Origin: Chryseobacterium sp. VAUSW3
Lineage (GTDB): Bacteria > Bacteroidota > Bacteroidia > Flavobacteriales > Weeksellaceae
DNA length: 64,000 nt
Direction: 5' to 3'
Assembly: GCF_002205795.1 (NCBI RefSeq)
Contig: NZ_NIUY01000001.1
Coordinates: 496,001 to 560,000, forward strand
Shown here: piece by piece, positions 43,406 to 51,737 of the stretch
Layout of the letters: each line of letters starts with the position of its first letter
Position numbering within the stretch: position 1 is the first letter of the stretch
Made by a program: the position numbers and the translations under genes
The notes under the pieces: model-generated
What the model was told of the DNA's origin: nothing
The model's database searches: none
The model's input: the letters and a program-made list of their open reading frames with translations, nothing else

Positions 43406-44494
43406 ATGCATCATTTTCATCTGTTAAAAGCAGCCCGGGTAAAGAAGGAAACGAATGATTCCGTAAATATCGGTTTTGAAATCCCTCAAAACCTGAGGCA
43501 CGAATTTGCCTTTAAGCAAGGCCAATATCTTAATGTACGTTTCGTTTTCGGGGACGAAGACCTTCGGAGATCCTATTCAATCGTGAATGCACCGAGCGAA
43601 GGGAACACCGAACTCGAAGTCCTTGTAAAACATTTGGATGGCGGCAAAGTTTCCACTTTCCTGAATAACGAACTGAAAGAAGGCGACCAGGTAGAAGTAT
43701 CAGCACCAATGGGACATTTCTACACGCATTACCATCCTTCAAACGAGAAAACCTATATCGGGTTGGCAGCCGGCAGCGGAATATCGCCGGTACTTTCAAA
43801 CCTTAAAGAAGCGCTTTATCAGGAACCGAAAAGCAATGCGTATTTATTTTTCAGCAATAAAAGCATCAACGACATTATTTTTAAGAAAGAAATTGATGAA
43901 TTAGCTGCAAAATTCGCTGGAAGACTGAAAATTATCTATCTTCTTTCCCGGGAAAAGCATTTTGAAGATGAACTTTTTGAAGGAAGAATCTCAGCACAAA
44001 AACTGTCGCAGCTGTTCGGAAGATTCCCCGAAATTCCCGTTCAGGAATCGACGTACTTCATCTGCGGCCCGTCTGAAATGATCAAAGATATTTCCGGATA
44101 TCTTAAAAATGATGAAAAAGTACCTTCACTGCAGATTATGTATGAATATTATACAGCACCGGATGACGATGAAAACGCAGAAATGAGCGATGAGTTTAAA
44201 GCCATCCCAAATATCGAAAGTATGGTAACTTTAATTATTGATGATGATGAATATTCTTTTCATCTCAATTCAAAGAAAAAAAGCATACTGGATCAGGCGC
44301 TGCACGACAAACTTCCCGTTCCCTTCGCGTGCAAAGGTGGCGTATGCTGCACCTGCAAAGCCCAGGTCATGGAAGGCGAAGTATTTATGGAAAAGAATTT
44401 CGCGCTTACCGAAGACGAAGTGGAGCGCGGATTTGTACTGACCTGCCAGTGTCACCCGACTACCAATGTGGTGATGCTCAATTATGATGTATAA
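43406..44494 (+). CDS. paaE: Phenylacetyl-CoA epoxidase reductase subunit PaaE
   Basis: 362-residue electron-transfer protein that passes electrons from NADPH through FAD and a 2Fe-2S cluster to the PaaABC monooxygenase. FAD site RRSYSIVNAP; NAD(P) site IGLAAGSGISPVLS and FICGPSEMI; C-terminal plant-type ferredoxin domain FACKGGVCCTCKAQ with the last ligand in LTCQCHP. It begins the cluster paaE-unknown-paaA-hutG. No paaB, paaC or paaD is nearby, so it may serve another oxygenase or a dispersed paa set. Confidence 0.9.
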   Translation: MHHFHLLKAARVKKETNDSVNIGFEIPQNLRHEFAFKQGQYLNVRFVFGDEDLRRSYSIVNAPSEGNTELEVLVKHLDGGKVSTFLNNELKEGDQVEVSAPMGHFYTHYHPSNEKTYIGLAAGSGISPVLSNLKEALYQEPKSNAYLFFSNKSINDIIFKKEIDELAAKFAGRLKIIYLLSREKHFEDELFEGRISAQKLSQLFGRFPEIPVQESTYFICGPSEMIKDISGYLKNDEKVPSLQIMYEYYTAPDDDENAEMSDEFKAIPNIESMVTLIIDDDEYSFHLNSKKKSILDQALHDKLPVPFACKGGVCCTCKAQVMEGEVFMEKNFALTEDEVERGFVLTCQCHPTTNVVMLNYDV

Positions 44495-44545
44495 TTCAGG
44501 GAAAAAAGATTTCGCAAACTTTTTTACCTCTAAAAATCTACAACA

Positions 44546-44803
44546 ATGACAAACTGGAAATTTGCAAAATCCGTTGACGAGAACGAAGAATTTAAAATCG
44601 AAGGACTCAACATCTGGAATCATTACTGGCATTGCGTTAACAAAAAAGTAGAAGTAAAAGGTCCTGATAACGGCAACGTTTACTTCTTCAAGGAATACCA
44701 GATTGAAGGCAACGACAAAACCATCAGTTTTGTAGCAGGGGAATTTATCGATTCCAAAGTAGGGATTTATCTTAAAGATGATTTAAGCGAAGGGAAATTA
44801 TAG
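44546..44803 (+). CDS. 85-residue protein of unknown function in the paa cluster
   Basis: A soluble, acidic protein ([20 protein letters not shown], then [19 protein letters not shown]). The aromatic-rich [10 protein letters not shown] and the lack of any signal suggest a small cytoplasmic partner. It sits 51 nt after paaE and 40 nt before paaA on the same strand. No family recognised; a role in PaaA assembly or electron transfer would be only a guess from position. Confidence 0.7.
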   Translation: MTNWKFAKSVDENEEFKIEGLNIWNHYWHCVNKKVEVKGPDNGNVYFFKEYQIEGNDKTISFVAGEFIDSKVGIYLKDDLSEGKL

Positions 44804-44843
44804 CGTTACACGCACAAGTTGCGTTATTTTAAAAAAATTAAAA

Positions 44844-45785
44844 ATGGATAAGGAAAAATTTTTAGCATACGTTCAGGCAGAGAATAAAGTAGAACCAAAA
44901 GATGTAATGCCCGATGATTACAGAAAATTATTGGTGCGGCAGATTTCTCAGCATGCCCATTCAGAAATCGTAGGAATGCTGCCGGAAGCCAACTGGATTA
45001 CCCGTGCACCATCGCTGCGCAGAAAAATGGCGTTGATGGCAAAAATTCAGGATGAAGCAGGGCACGGACTATATCTGTACGCCGCAACAGAAACCCTGGG
45101 CAACGGTGAAGTTGTTGCAGACCGCGACTCCACATACAACGATATGCTTTCCGGAAAAGCAAAATACTCCAGCATCTTCAATTACCCTGCGCTTTCCTGG
45201 GCAGATATCGGAGCAATTGGCTGGCTGGTTGATGGAGCAGCGATTATGAATCAAGTCATGCTGATGGGAAATTCGTACGGACCTTACTCCAGAGCAATGG
45301 TCAGAATTTGCAAAGAAGAATCTTTCCACCAAAGACAGGGATATGAAATTTTAATGACGCTTTGCCGGGGAACTAAAGAGCAGAAAGATTTAGCTCAGGA
45401 AGCACTGAACCGTTTCTGGTGGCCGGCTTTAATGATGTTCGGCCCAAATGATGATGCCTCGCCCAATTCCCAGAAATCCATGAATTATCGGGTAAAAAGA
45501 GAAAGCAACGACTCCCTGAGACAGCGTTTTATTGACGTTACCGTGCCGCAGGCAGAATTTTTAGGTCTGAAAATTCCGGATGAAAAGCTTAAATGGAATG
45601 AAGAAACCCAACATTACGATTTCGGAGAATTGCCGTGGGATGAATTCATGGAAGTATTAAAAGGAAACGGACCATGCAACAAAAAACGTTTGGAAACAAA
45701 AAGAAAAGCGCAGCGTGAACATTCTTGGGTGAAGGAAGCTGCGATGGCGTATGCGGAGTCAGAACGTATAAAGTCTGCAGTTTAA
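44844..45785 (+). CDS. paaA: 1,2-phenylacetyl-CoA epoxidase catalytic subunit PaaA
   Basis: 313 residues of the ferritin-like di-iron fold. Iron ligands lie in the ExxH motifs [12 protein letters not shown] and [13 protein letters not shown]; the C-terminal part ([20 protein letters not shown]) is typical of PaaA. With PaaC, PaaB and PaaE it epoxidises the ring of phenylacetyl-CoA. The usual next genes paaB, paaC and paaD are missing: a formimidoylglutamase gene starts 9 nt after the stop. PaaA is not known to be active without PaaC. Confidence 0.92.
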   Translation: MDKEKFLAYVQAENKVEPKDVMPDDYRKLLVRQISQHAHSEIVGMLPEANWITRAPSLRRKMALMAKIQDEAGHGLYLYAATETLGNGEVVADRDSTYNDMLSGKAKYSSIFNYPALSWADIGAIGWLVDGAAIMNQVMLMGNSYGPYSRAMVRICKEESFHQRQGYEILMTLCRGTKEQKDLAQEALNRFWWPALMMFGPNDDASPNSQKSMNYRVKRESNDSLRQRFIDVTVPQAEFLGLKIPDEKLKWNEETQHYDFGELPWDEFMEVLKGNGPCNKKRLETKRKAQREHSWVKEAAMAYAESERIKSAV

Positions 45786-45794
45786 AAAACAACA

Positions 45795-46712
45795 ATGATC
45801 TGGCAAGGACGTTTTGACGGCGAAGACCCGCTTTATCACCGGATTTTCCAAAGAGTTTCTCTGGAAAACGATTACGATTCGATTTCACCGAACGATTTCG
45901 TTTTACACGGATTTGCTGTAGACGAAGGCGTGAGAAGAAACAAAGGAAGAGGTGGCGCTAAAGACGCTCCGAATCTCATCCGGAAAAATATGTCGAATTT
46001 TCCCGTTGTCAGTCCTGAATTTTCACTGAAAGATTTCGGAAATATCACCTGTGAAAACGGAAATCTTGAAGGCGCCCAAAATGAACTGGCAGAAAAAGTT
46101 GCAGAAGTTTTGAAAAGGAACGGAATATCTGTCGTTCTCGGTGGTGGCCACGAAGTTACTTATGCGCATTATTCAGGAATCAGGAAAGCCTTTCCGGGAA
46201 AGAAGATTGGAATCATCAATATCGACGCTCATTTTGATAACCGTGAACCCGAAGCGGGAATCGGCGCCAGTTCAGGTACCGGTTTCTGGCAGATCGCTCA
46301 GGAAGGCGAAATCAATTCGCTTCATATTGGAATTCAGAAAAACTCCAACACTCTTAAACTTTTCGATACCGCTCATCAGTACGGTATGAAATATATCCTG
46401 GCGGACGAACTATTTTTCGAAAACCTTCCGGCAGTGTACACCAGAATTGATGAACTCATCAGCGCGTGCGATGTGTTGTATCTCACGGTTTGTATGGATG
46501 TTTTTAATGTTGCCATTGCGCCGGGTGTATCCGCCGCAGCTTATAACGGCATCTTTGCCGATGCAGCTTTTATGCATTATTTCAAACATATTCTTAAGAG
46601 TGAGAAACTTTTAGCCTTCGATATCGCAGAGGTAAATCCCGCCTTAGATCAAAATGAACGTACCGCAAGACTTGCGGCAAGTTTAGCCAATGAATGGTTT
46701 CTGCTGAAATAA
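45795..46712 (+). CDS. hutG: Formimidoylglutamase (arginase family)
   Basis: 305 residues. Splits N-formimidoyl-glutamate into glutamate and formamide, the last step of one histidine breakdown route. Ureohydrolase motifs are GGGHEVTYAHYSGI, IINIDAHFDNREPEAG and VCMDVFNVAIAPGVSA; the last has Cys and Asn where arginases have Asp, as I recall for Bacteroidetes HutG-like proteins. GASSGTGFWQI agrees with this subgroup. Its place directly behind paaA, with no other hut genes in the window, is unusual; another amidino substrate remains possible. Confidence 0.8.
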   Translation: MIWQGRFDGEDPLYHRIFQRVSLENDYDSISPNDFVLHGFAVDEGVRRNKGRGGAKDAPNLIRKNMSNFPVVSPEFSLKDFGNITCENGNLEGAQNELAEKVAEVLKRNGISVVLGGGHEVTYAHYSGIRKAFPGKKIGIINIDAHFDNREPEAGIGASSGTGFWQIAQEGEINSLHIGIQKNSNTLKLFDTAHQYGMKYILADELFFENLPAVYTRIDELISACDVLYLTVCMDVFNVAIAPGVSAAAYNGIFADAAFMHYFKHILKSEKLLAFDIAEVNPALDQNERTARLAASLANEWFLLK

Positions 46713-46882
46713 GAATAATTTTTTTTCTTATACATCAACAATTCGTGATAACCAAGGCTATCAGGGCGTTACAACCAATCTTTGCTACCACGAAAAGCAC
46801 TACAAAATAACACATATTTCACAAAAACATCCATTTTATTAGCGAATAATCAAATTAAACTTTGTTTATTTGATATTTATTT

Positions 46883-46889
46883 ATAATTT
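46883..46889 (+). promoter_or_regulatory. Weak -7-like box of the T9SS cargo gene
   Basis: TAATTTG resembles the -7 box with one base missing, and TTTG at 46861-46864 is about the -33 distance away. Leader about 33 nt. Confidence 0.3.
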
Positions 46890-46926
46890 GGTCAGAATTT
46901 AAAAACATTAATTAAATTTATTACTT

Positions 46927-48705
46927 ATGAGAAAAAAACTACCCTTGCTGTTATTGGCAATTATGCCTTTGGCAAACTTCGCACAGAGTGCAAACTCTAA
47001 AAGCTCGGTTCATCCGAAAAAACAATCCGTAAAAATCAATGCTAAACCTTCACTTTCATATGCCCCTGCCGCATATTGCATGCCAGTGGATCTTGAATGT
47101 AACGATGGAGACTTGATAACAAATGTAACTGTTGCTGGAATTAACAACACTACCACTTGTAGCCCTAATGGTTACGGAGATTACACTGCTACCCAAGGTC
47201 AAATACAGGCCGGACAATCCTATCCTATTTCTGTGACTGTAGGCGATGGATGGTTTGAAAGAGTTTCTGCATGGATTGACTTCAACAATAACGAAACTTT
47301 TGAAACTGAAGAATTCTTAGGAGAAATCGGAAGCGGATCTAACATGCAGGTTTCTACCCTTACAGGCAACATTTCAATTCCTTCAACCCTCGCTGCTGGA
47401 TCTTACAGATTAAGAGTAATGGTTAATGCGACCGGATCTAACAATCCAGCAGTTACTGACCCATGTCTAGATGGACAATACGGGGAAGTTGAGGACTACA
47501 CCCTAGTTGTTGCACCCGTTGCACCAACAGGATGTCTAACAGCAACCAACGGGCAATACCCTGCAGCGACCTTTACCCCTAACTGTAACGGAGCAGTGGG
47601 TAACATAACTACTGTAGCATGGTTGAACGAGTACTCTAAGGTAAATGTAATTGCCGGCACAACTTACACCTTCTCTACTTCAGTAAATACGTATTTCATT
47701 ACTATTGGCAACGAAGCAGGCACTGCAGTTCTTGCATCAGGAACAGGATCGGTGACATATACCCCAACAGCAAACGGTGTTGTACGTTTTTACTCTCACC
47801 TTTCAAGCAATTGTGATGGAACCAGCTCTAGCCACACAAGATCAGTTAAATGCGGAACACCTCCTGTGGAACCTGATTATGGTTGTGACCAAACTTATTC
47901 AGGCGTACCAGATACCGCGCATAATATGACAAAGAATTTAGCCTCTGCAACATATATGGTAGCCAATGACTTTTTTGTTCCTAAAGAAAGCGAAACCTAT
48001 AAATTGCAGTCAGTGAAATTTGACATCGTATCTCAGGCAGCAGCAGGTGCATCTGACATTACTTCTTTCGATGTGAAAATATTGGCAGACAGTGGATCTA
48101 ATACTCCAGGAACTACTGTGATTACAACGATGACTGGAGTAACTCCTACTAATGTACTCACACTACCAGATACTTTTGCCAGTCTCCCAACCTATAGAAT
48201 AACCCTTGATCTAGGCAACTTCGAACTTCCTGTGAATGCAGCAAATGACACTAAGTACTGGATCGCAATAACAGGTACATCTGCCTCTCAAATCAGTTCC
48301 TACTGGATTGGTTATAAATATACAGAAGGTTGGGTAACCTCTTCTAATTATCAGTCAGCAGACAGTGGCGCCACTTGGACACAGCCGGTATCAACCACAA
48401 CTCCAGGACTACATTTCGACGGTATGATGATGATCGACGCAGAATGTGCTACCGCTGCTGTAAGCGAAGCTGGAGCCAAAGAAGTTTCCTTCTATCCAAA
48501 CCCAGTGAAAGACATCCTTACCATCAACTCGAAGAAAACCATCGAAACGGTACATGTTTACAATATTGCAGGACAAAAGATGCCAGTTCCTTCGAAATTG
48601 GTTAACGGTAAACTTGATATGAGCAAGATGGCTCCAGGAACCTATATCATCAGCACCATCCTTGAAGGAGGTAAAAATGAATCATTTAAGGTGATCAAGA
48701 AATAA
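46927..48705 (+). CDS. Secreted GEVEDY-domain protein with T9SS type A sorting domain
   Basis: 592 residues. Sec signal MRKKLPLLLLAIMPLANFAQ; a GEVEDY domain (FERVSAWIDFNNNETFETEE ... GQYGEVEDYTLVV, about 55-195); a central region rich in Thr, Ser and Asn; and a C-terminal type A sorting domain (about 520-592: VSFYPNPVKDILTI, VYNIAGQKM, KMAPGTYIISTI). The last domain sends it through the SprA translocon and to the cell surface. Probably an adhesin or surface protein; no catalytic motif seen. Strong terminator at 48731. Confidence 0.9.
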   Translation: MRKKLPLLLLAIMPLANFAQSANSKSSVHPKKQSVKINAKPSLSYAPAAYCMPVDLECNDGDLITNVTVAGINNTTTCSPNGYGDYTATQGQIQAGQSYPISVTVGDGWFERVSAWIDFNNNETFETEEFLGEIGSGSNMQVSTLTGNISIPSTLAAGSYRLRVMVNATGSNNPAVTDPCLDGQYGEVEDYTLVVAPVAPTGCLTATNGQYPAATFTPNCNGAVGNITTVAWLNEYSKVNVIAGTTYTFSTSVNTYFITIGNEAGTAVLASGTGSVTYTPTANGVVRFYSHLSSNCDGTSSSHTRSVKCGTPPVEPDYGCDQTYSGVPDTAHNMTKNLASATYMVANDFFVPKESETYKLQSVKFDIVSQAAAGASDITSFDVKILADSGSNTPGTTVITTMTGVTPTNVLTLPDTFASLPTYRITLDLGNFELPVNAANDTKYWIAITGTSASQISSYWIGYKYTEGWVTSSNYQSADSGATWTQPVSTTTPGLHFDGMMMIDAECATAAVSEAGAKEVSFYPNPVKDILTINSKKTIETVHVYNIAGQKMPVPSKLVNGKLDMSKMAPGTYIISTILEGGKNESFKVIKK

Positions 48706-48730
48706 CACATTAACATTTTAAACTATGAAG

Positions 48731-48755
48731 TGGCCCGATAATTTTTATCGGGCCA
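48731..48755 (+). terminator. Terminator of the T9SS type A cargo gene
   Basis: A perfect 10-bp stem, tggcccgata/tatcgggcca (48731-48740, 48746-48755), loop of 5, then T run. Confidence 0.92.
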
Positions 48756-48965
48756 TTTTCATGCCTTAAAAACACACGATACCAAACAAGACAACCGGAA
48801 AACATTCCCAACATGAAAACTACCATCTAACGGCATAGCTGGAAGCACTAACGCATTCTTTTGCTATAGAACAACACTGCTAAATTATGGAAGCAAAACA
48901 ACGCCTCAAACACCAAATAAAAACGTAAATATTTATAAAAAAACTGCTATTGATAAAGAATTTTA
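48756..48965. other. Gene-free stretch upstream of acpP
   Basis: No coding frame, repeat or hairpin of note was found. Its 3' end carries the acpP promoter box. Confidence 0.5.
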
Positions 48966-48973
48966 TATATTTG
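48966..48973 (+). promoter_or_regulatory. Probable -7 box of the acpP-fabF-rnc-pyk operon
   Basis: TATATTTG followed by CACC, a very typical Bacteroidetes form; leader about 28 nt. The -33 element is not evident. Confidence 0.55.
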
Positions 48974-49006
48974 CACCAATTAACAACTAATTAAAATTAA
49001 ATTACT

Positions 49007-49246
49007 ATGTCAGACATTGCATCAAGAGTAAAAGCGATTATCGCGGACAAACTCGACGTTGAGGAAACAGAAGTAACTCCAGAAGCTAGTTTCACAAACG
49101 ATTTAGGAGCAGATTCTTTGGATACTGTAGAACTTATCATGGAATTTGAAAAAGAATTCAATATTCAAATCCCTGATGATCAAGCAGAAAAAATTACAAC
49201 TGTAGGTCACGCTATTACTTATATTGAAGAAGTGGTGAACAAATAA
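49007..49246 (+). CDS. acpP: Acyl carrier protein
   Basis: 79 residues. The phosphopantetheine attachment serine is in [20 protein letters not shown], the universal DSL motif. Carries growing acyl chains in type II fatty acid synthesis. First gene of the operon with fabF 27 nt downstream. Confidence 0.97.
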   Translation: MSDIASRVKAIIADKLDVEETEVTPEASFTNDLGADSLDTVELIMEFEKEFNIQIPDDQAEKITTVGHAITYIEEVVNK

Positions 49247-49273
49247 TATTCTATCAACAAGAATCTAAAATTT

Positions 49274-50518
49274 ATGGAATTAAAAAGAGTAGTTGTTACC
49301 GGTTTTGGGGCAATAACGCCTATTGGAAATAATGCCAAAGAATACTGGGAAAGTCTTATCAAAGGCGAGAGCGGTGCCGCTCCTATTACTCTTTTTGATG
49401 CCTCTCAATTCAAAACCAAATTCGCCTGCGAGGTAAAGAATTTCAATCCACTCGATCACTTCGATAAAAAAGAAGCGAAGAAAATGGATAGAAATACCCA
49501 ATTGGGAATTGTTGCTGCCAGAGAAGCGGTGGAACATTCCGGTATTATGAACGGCGAACTCGATAAAAACAGAGTCGGGGTAATCTGGGGTTCAGGAATT
49601 GGCGGTCTCGAGACTTTCGAAAACGAAGTTCTGGGCTGGGCAAATAGCGATATCCCACGTTTCAACCCGTTCTTTATTCCTAAAATGATTGCGGACATTA
49701 CCGGTGGCCAGATTTCTATCGAATACGGCTTCCACGGTCCCAATTACACCACAGTTTCTGCCTGCGCTTCTTCTGCCAATGCACTCATCGATGCTAAAAT
49801 GCTGATCCAACTCGGTAAGGCTGATGTAATCGTGTGCGGGGGTTCTGAAGCTGCAGTTACAGCAAGCGGAGTTGGTGGTTTTAACGCCATGATGGCACTT
49901 TCTACCCGAAACGAAGATCCGAAAACAGCTTCCCGACCTTTTGATAAGGACAGAGACGGATTTGTACTCGGTGAAGGAGCAGGTTCCATTATTCTTGAAG
50001 AATACGAACACGCGAAAAAGCGTGGTGCTACCATCTACGCCGAACTGAAAGGCGGTGGAATGAGTGCAGACGCGTATCACATGACCGCACCTCACCCCGA
50101 TGGCCTTGGCGCTTACCTGGTCATGAAAAACTGTCTGGAAGACGCTGGGGTAACTGCTGACGAAGTAGATCACATCAATATGCACGGTACTTCTACTCCC
50201 TTAGGCGACATCGCGGAATCTAATGCAATCTCTAAATTACTCGGGGATCATGCGTACGATATCCAGATTAATTCCACAAAATCAATGACAGGCCACCTGT
50301 TGGGTGCAGCAGGAGTTATTGAGGCAATCGCCGTTCTAAACACCATTATACACAACATCGTTCCGCCAACCATCAATCATTTTACTGATGATGAAAAAAT
50401 CGACAGCCGCCTGAATTTCACCTTCCACCATGCCGTGGAAAAAGAAGTGAATGTGGCGATGAGCAATACTTTCGGCTTTGGCGGCCACAATGCGTGTGTA
50501 CTTTTCTCCAAAATCTAA
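49274..50518 (+). CDS. fabF: 3-oxoacyl-ACP synthase II
   Basis: 414-residue condensing enzyme that elongates acyl-ACP. The active-site Cys is in TVSACASSANALIDA, the two catalytic His in NMHGTSTPLGD and STKSMTGHLLGAAG. Follows acpP and precedes rnc by 12 nt, the standard operon order. Confidence 0.97.
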   Translation: MELKRVVVTGFGAITPIGNNAKEYWESLIKGESGAAPITLFDASQFKTKFACEVKNFNPLDHFDKKEAKKMDRNTQLGIVAAREAVEHSGIMNGELDKNRVGVIWGSGIGGLETFENEVLGWANSDIPRFNPFFIPKMIADITGGQISIEYGFHGPNYTTVSACASSANALIDAKMLIQLGKADVIVCGGSEAAVTASGVGGFNAMMALSTRNEDPKTASRPFDKDRDGFVLGEGAGSIILEEYEHAKKRGATIYAELKGGGMSADAYHMTAPHPDGLGAYLVMKNCLEDAGVTADEVDHINMHGTSTPLGDIAESNAISKLLGDHAYDIQINSTKSMTGHLLGAAGVIEAIAVLNTIIHNIVPPTINHFTDDEKIDSRLNFTFHHAVEKEVNVAMSNTFGFGGHNACVLFSKI

Positions 50519-50530
50519 ACAAAGAATTCT

Positions 50531-51295
50531 ATGGAGTTAAAGAAATATTTTCCTAAATTCCTAGTTAACAGAAAAAAAAACCTCTCCGAAAAAGATTACT
50601 ATCTAAGCACTGAGATCAGTAAAATTACAGGTTGCAGCGTTCAGAACATCAGTCTTTACCGGGAAGCTTTTTCTTTAAAAACATCATCCTCAAAAAAAAA
50701 TAATTACGAGAGACTCGAGTTTTTGGGCGATTCCGTATTAGGTGCAATCATTTCCTGTCATCTTTTTTCAACGTACCCCGATGCGAACGAAGGGTACCTT
50801 ACCCAGATGAAGTCGAAGATTGTCAATCGCAAAAACCTTAACAAACTGGGTGATGAACTTTCATTAACAAAGTTCCTCCAGAATGATTCTCCCAGCACTT
50901 TGAGCGAAAACATTTCCGGGAATCTTTTTGAAGCTTTAATCGGCGCGCTTTATCTTGATGTTGATTACGAAACTTGCAAAAAAGTCGTCCTCGAGAGGCT
51001 TTTAACCCCAACCGAAATCAATAAACTCGAAAATAAGATCGTAAGTTATAAAGGTTTGCTGCTGGAGTGGAGCCAGAAAAAGAAAGTCTCGATCCGCTAC
51101 GAAACCTACGAAGAAATGCAGGTCAACAAAAACCTGATGTTCCGGAGTTACGTGTGGCTGGAAGATGAAAAAATATCGAACGCCACAGAAACCTCTAAAA
51201 AGAAAGCCGAAGAAAAAGCTGCCCAAAGAGCATTTTATATTTTAAACAAAAAACAAAGTATCCTTGAAAACGCAAAAGATCCTGCTGGATATTGA
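50531..51295 (+). CDS. rnc: Ribonuclease III
   Basis: 254 residues. Cuts double-stranded RNA in rRNA and mRNA processing. The signature nuclease motif is ERLEFLGDSVLGAII, with further metal ligands in GNLFEALIGALYLDVD; a double-stranded RNA-binding domain fills about 170-240 (YKGLLLEWSQKKKVSIRYE, KKKAEEKAAQRAFYIL). Its 3' end overlaps the next gene by 32 nt. Confidence 0.95.
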   Translation: MELKKYFPKFLVNRKKNLSEKDYYLSTEISKITGCSVQNISLYREAFSLKTSSSKKNNYERLEFLGDSVLGAIISCHLFSTYPDANEGYLTQMKSKIVNRKNLNKLGDELSLTKFLQNDSPSTLSENISGNLFEALIGALYLDVDYETCKKVVLERLLTPTEINKLENKIVSYKGLLLEWSQKKKVSIRYETYEEMQVNKNLMFRSYVWLEDEKISNATETSKKKAEEKAAQRAFYILNKKQSILENAKDPAGY

Positions 51296-51737
51296 CGACG
51301 AAGAAGAAGAAATTACCGTAGGGCTCGTACGCCTCGTAAAAGATGTACCTGCGCACGAACTTTTTTATCAACTCAATTCGCAGAATACTTTTAACTTTTC
51401 GCGCACTGCAGACCTTACCTACCACGGCAATTACAACGATTATTTTTTCCCGAGATTTCAGGCGTTCCACCGCGATTCCGAGCTGTGCATTCACTTTATC
51501 GCCAACCGGTCATCGCATTATCTTCAGAAGAAAATCCCACAGGAATTATTTTCTGGCGAAACCGAAACCATGTTTCTGCTTGATCATTCTCAGGATGTAG
51601 ATTATATCATGAAAACATCCGAGCCATTTGATGATTTTTCCTTAATTTTGCTCCCTGAAAATCTGTTATTCCAAATACAGAATTTCAACCTAAGCCCTGC
51701 CGAGGAGCTTTATCAATTAATTCAATACTATGAATAA
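51264..51737 (+). CDS. IPExxxVDY family protein
   Basis: 157 residues of a flavobacterial family named after a motif, here IPQELFSG and then DVDYIMKT. Function unknown; always found near rnc and pyk as far as I recall. There is no ATG near the 5' end: TTG 51264 gives KTQKILLDIDDEEEEITVGL, which keeps the conserved N-terminus, so it is taken as the start and overlaps rnc by 32 nt in another frame. The end overlaps pyk by 8 nt, so three genes are coupled. Confidence 0.85.
   Translation: MKTQKILLDIDDEEEEITVGLVRLVKDVPAHELFYQLNSQNTFNFSRTADLTYHGNYNDYFFPRFQAFHRDSELCIHFIANRSSHYLQKKIPQELFSGETETMFLLDHSQDVDYIMKTSEPFDDFSLILLPENLLFQIQNFNLSPAEELYQLIQYYE

Noticed and set aside
43252-43458. 68-codon open frame upstream of and overlapping paaE
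   Set aside because: It contains the paaE promoter boxes and overlaps the paaE start; no recognisable protein features.
46713-46882. Gap after hutG searched for a terminator or paaB/C/D remnants
   Set aside because: Only a weak AT-rich hairpin (ataagaa/ttcttat) without a T run and no open frame resembling Paa proteins was found.
49592-50185. Open frame of 197 codons antisense to fabF
   Set aside because: Lies wholly inside a well-supported gene, with no motif or start context of its own.
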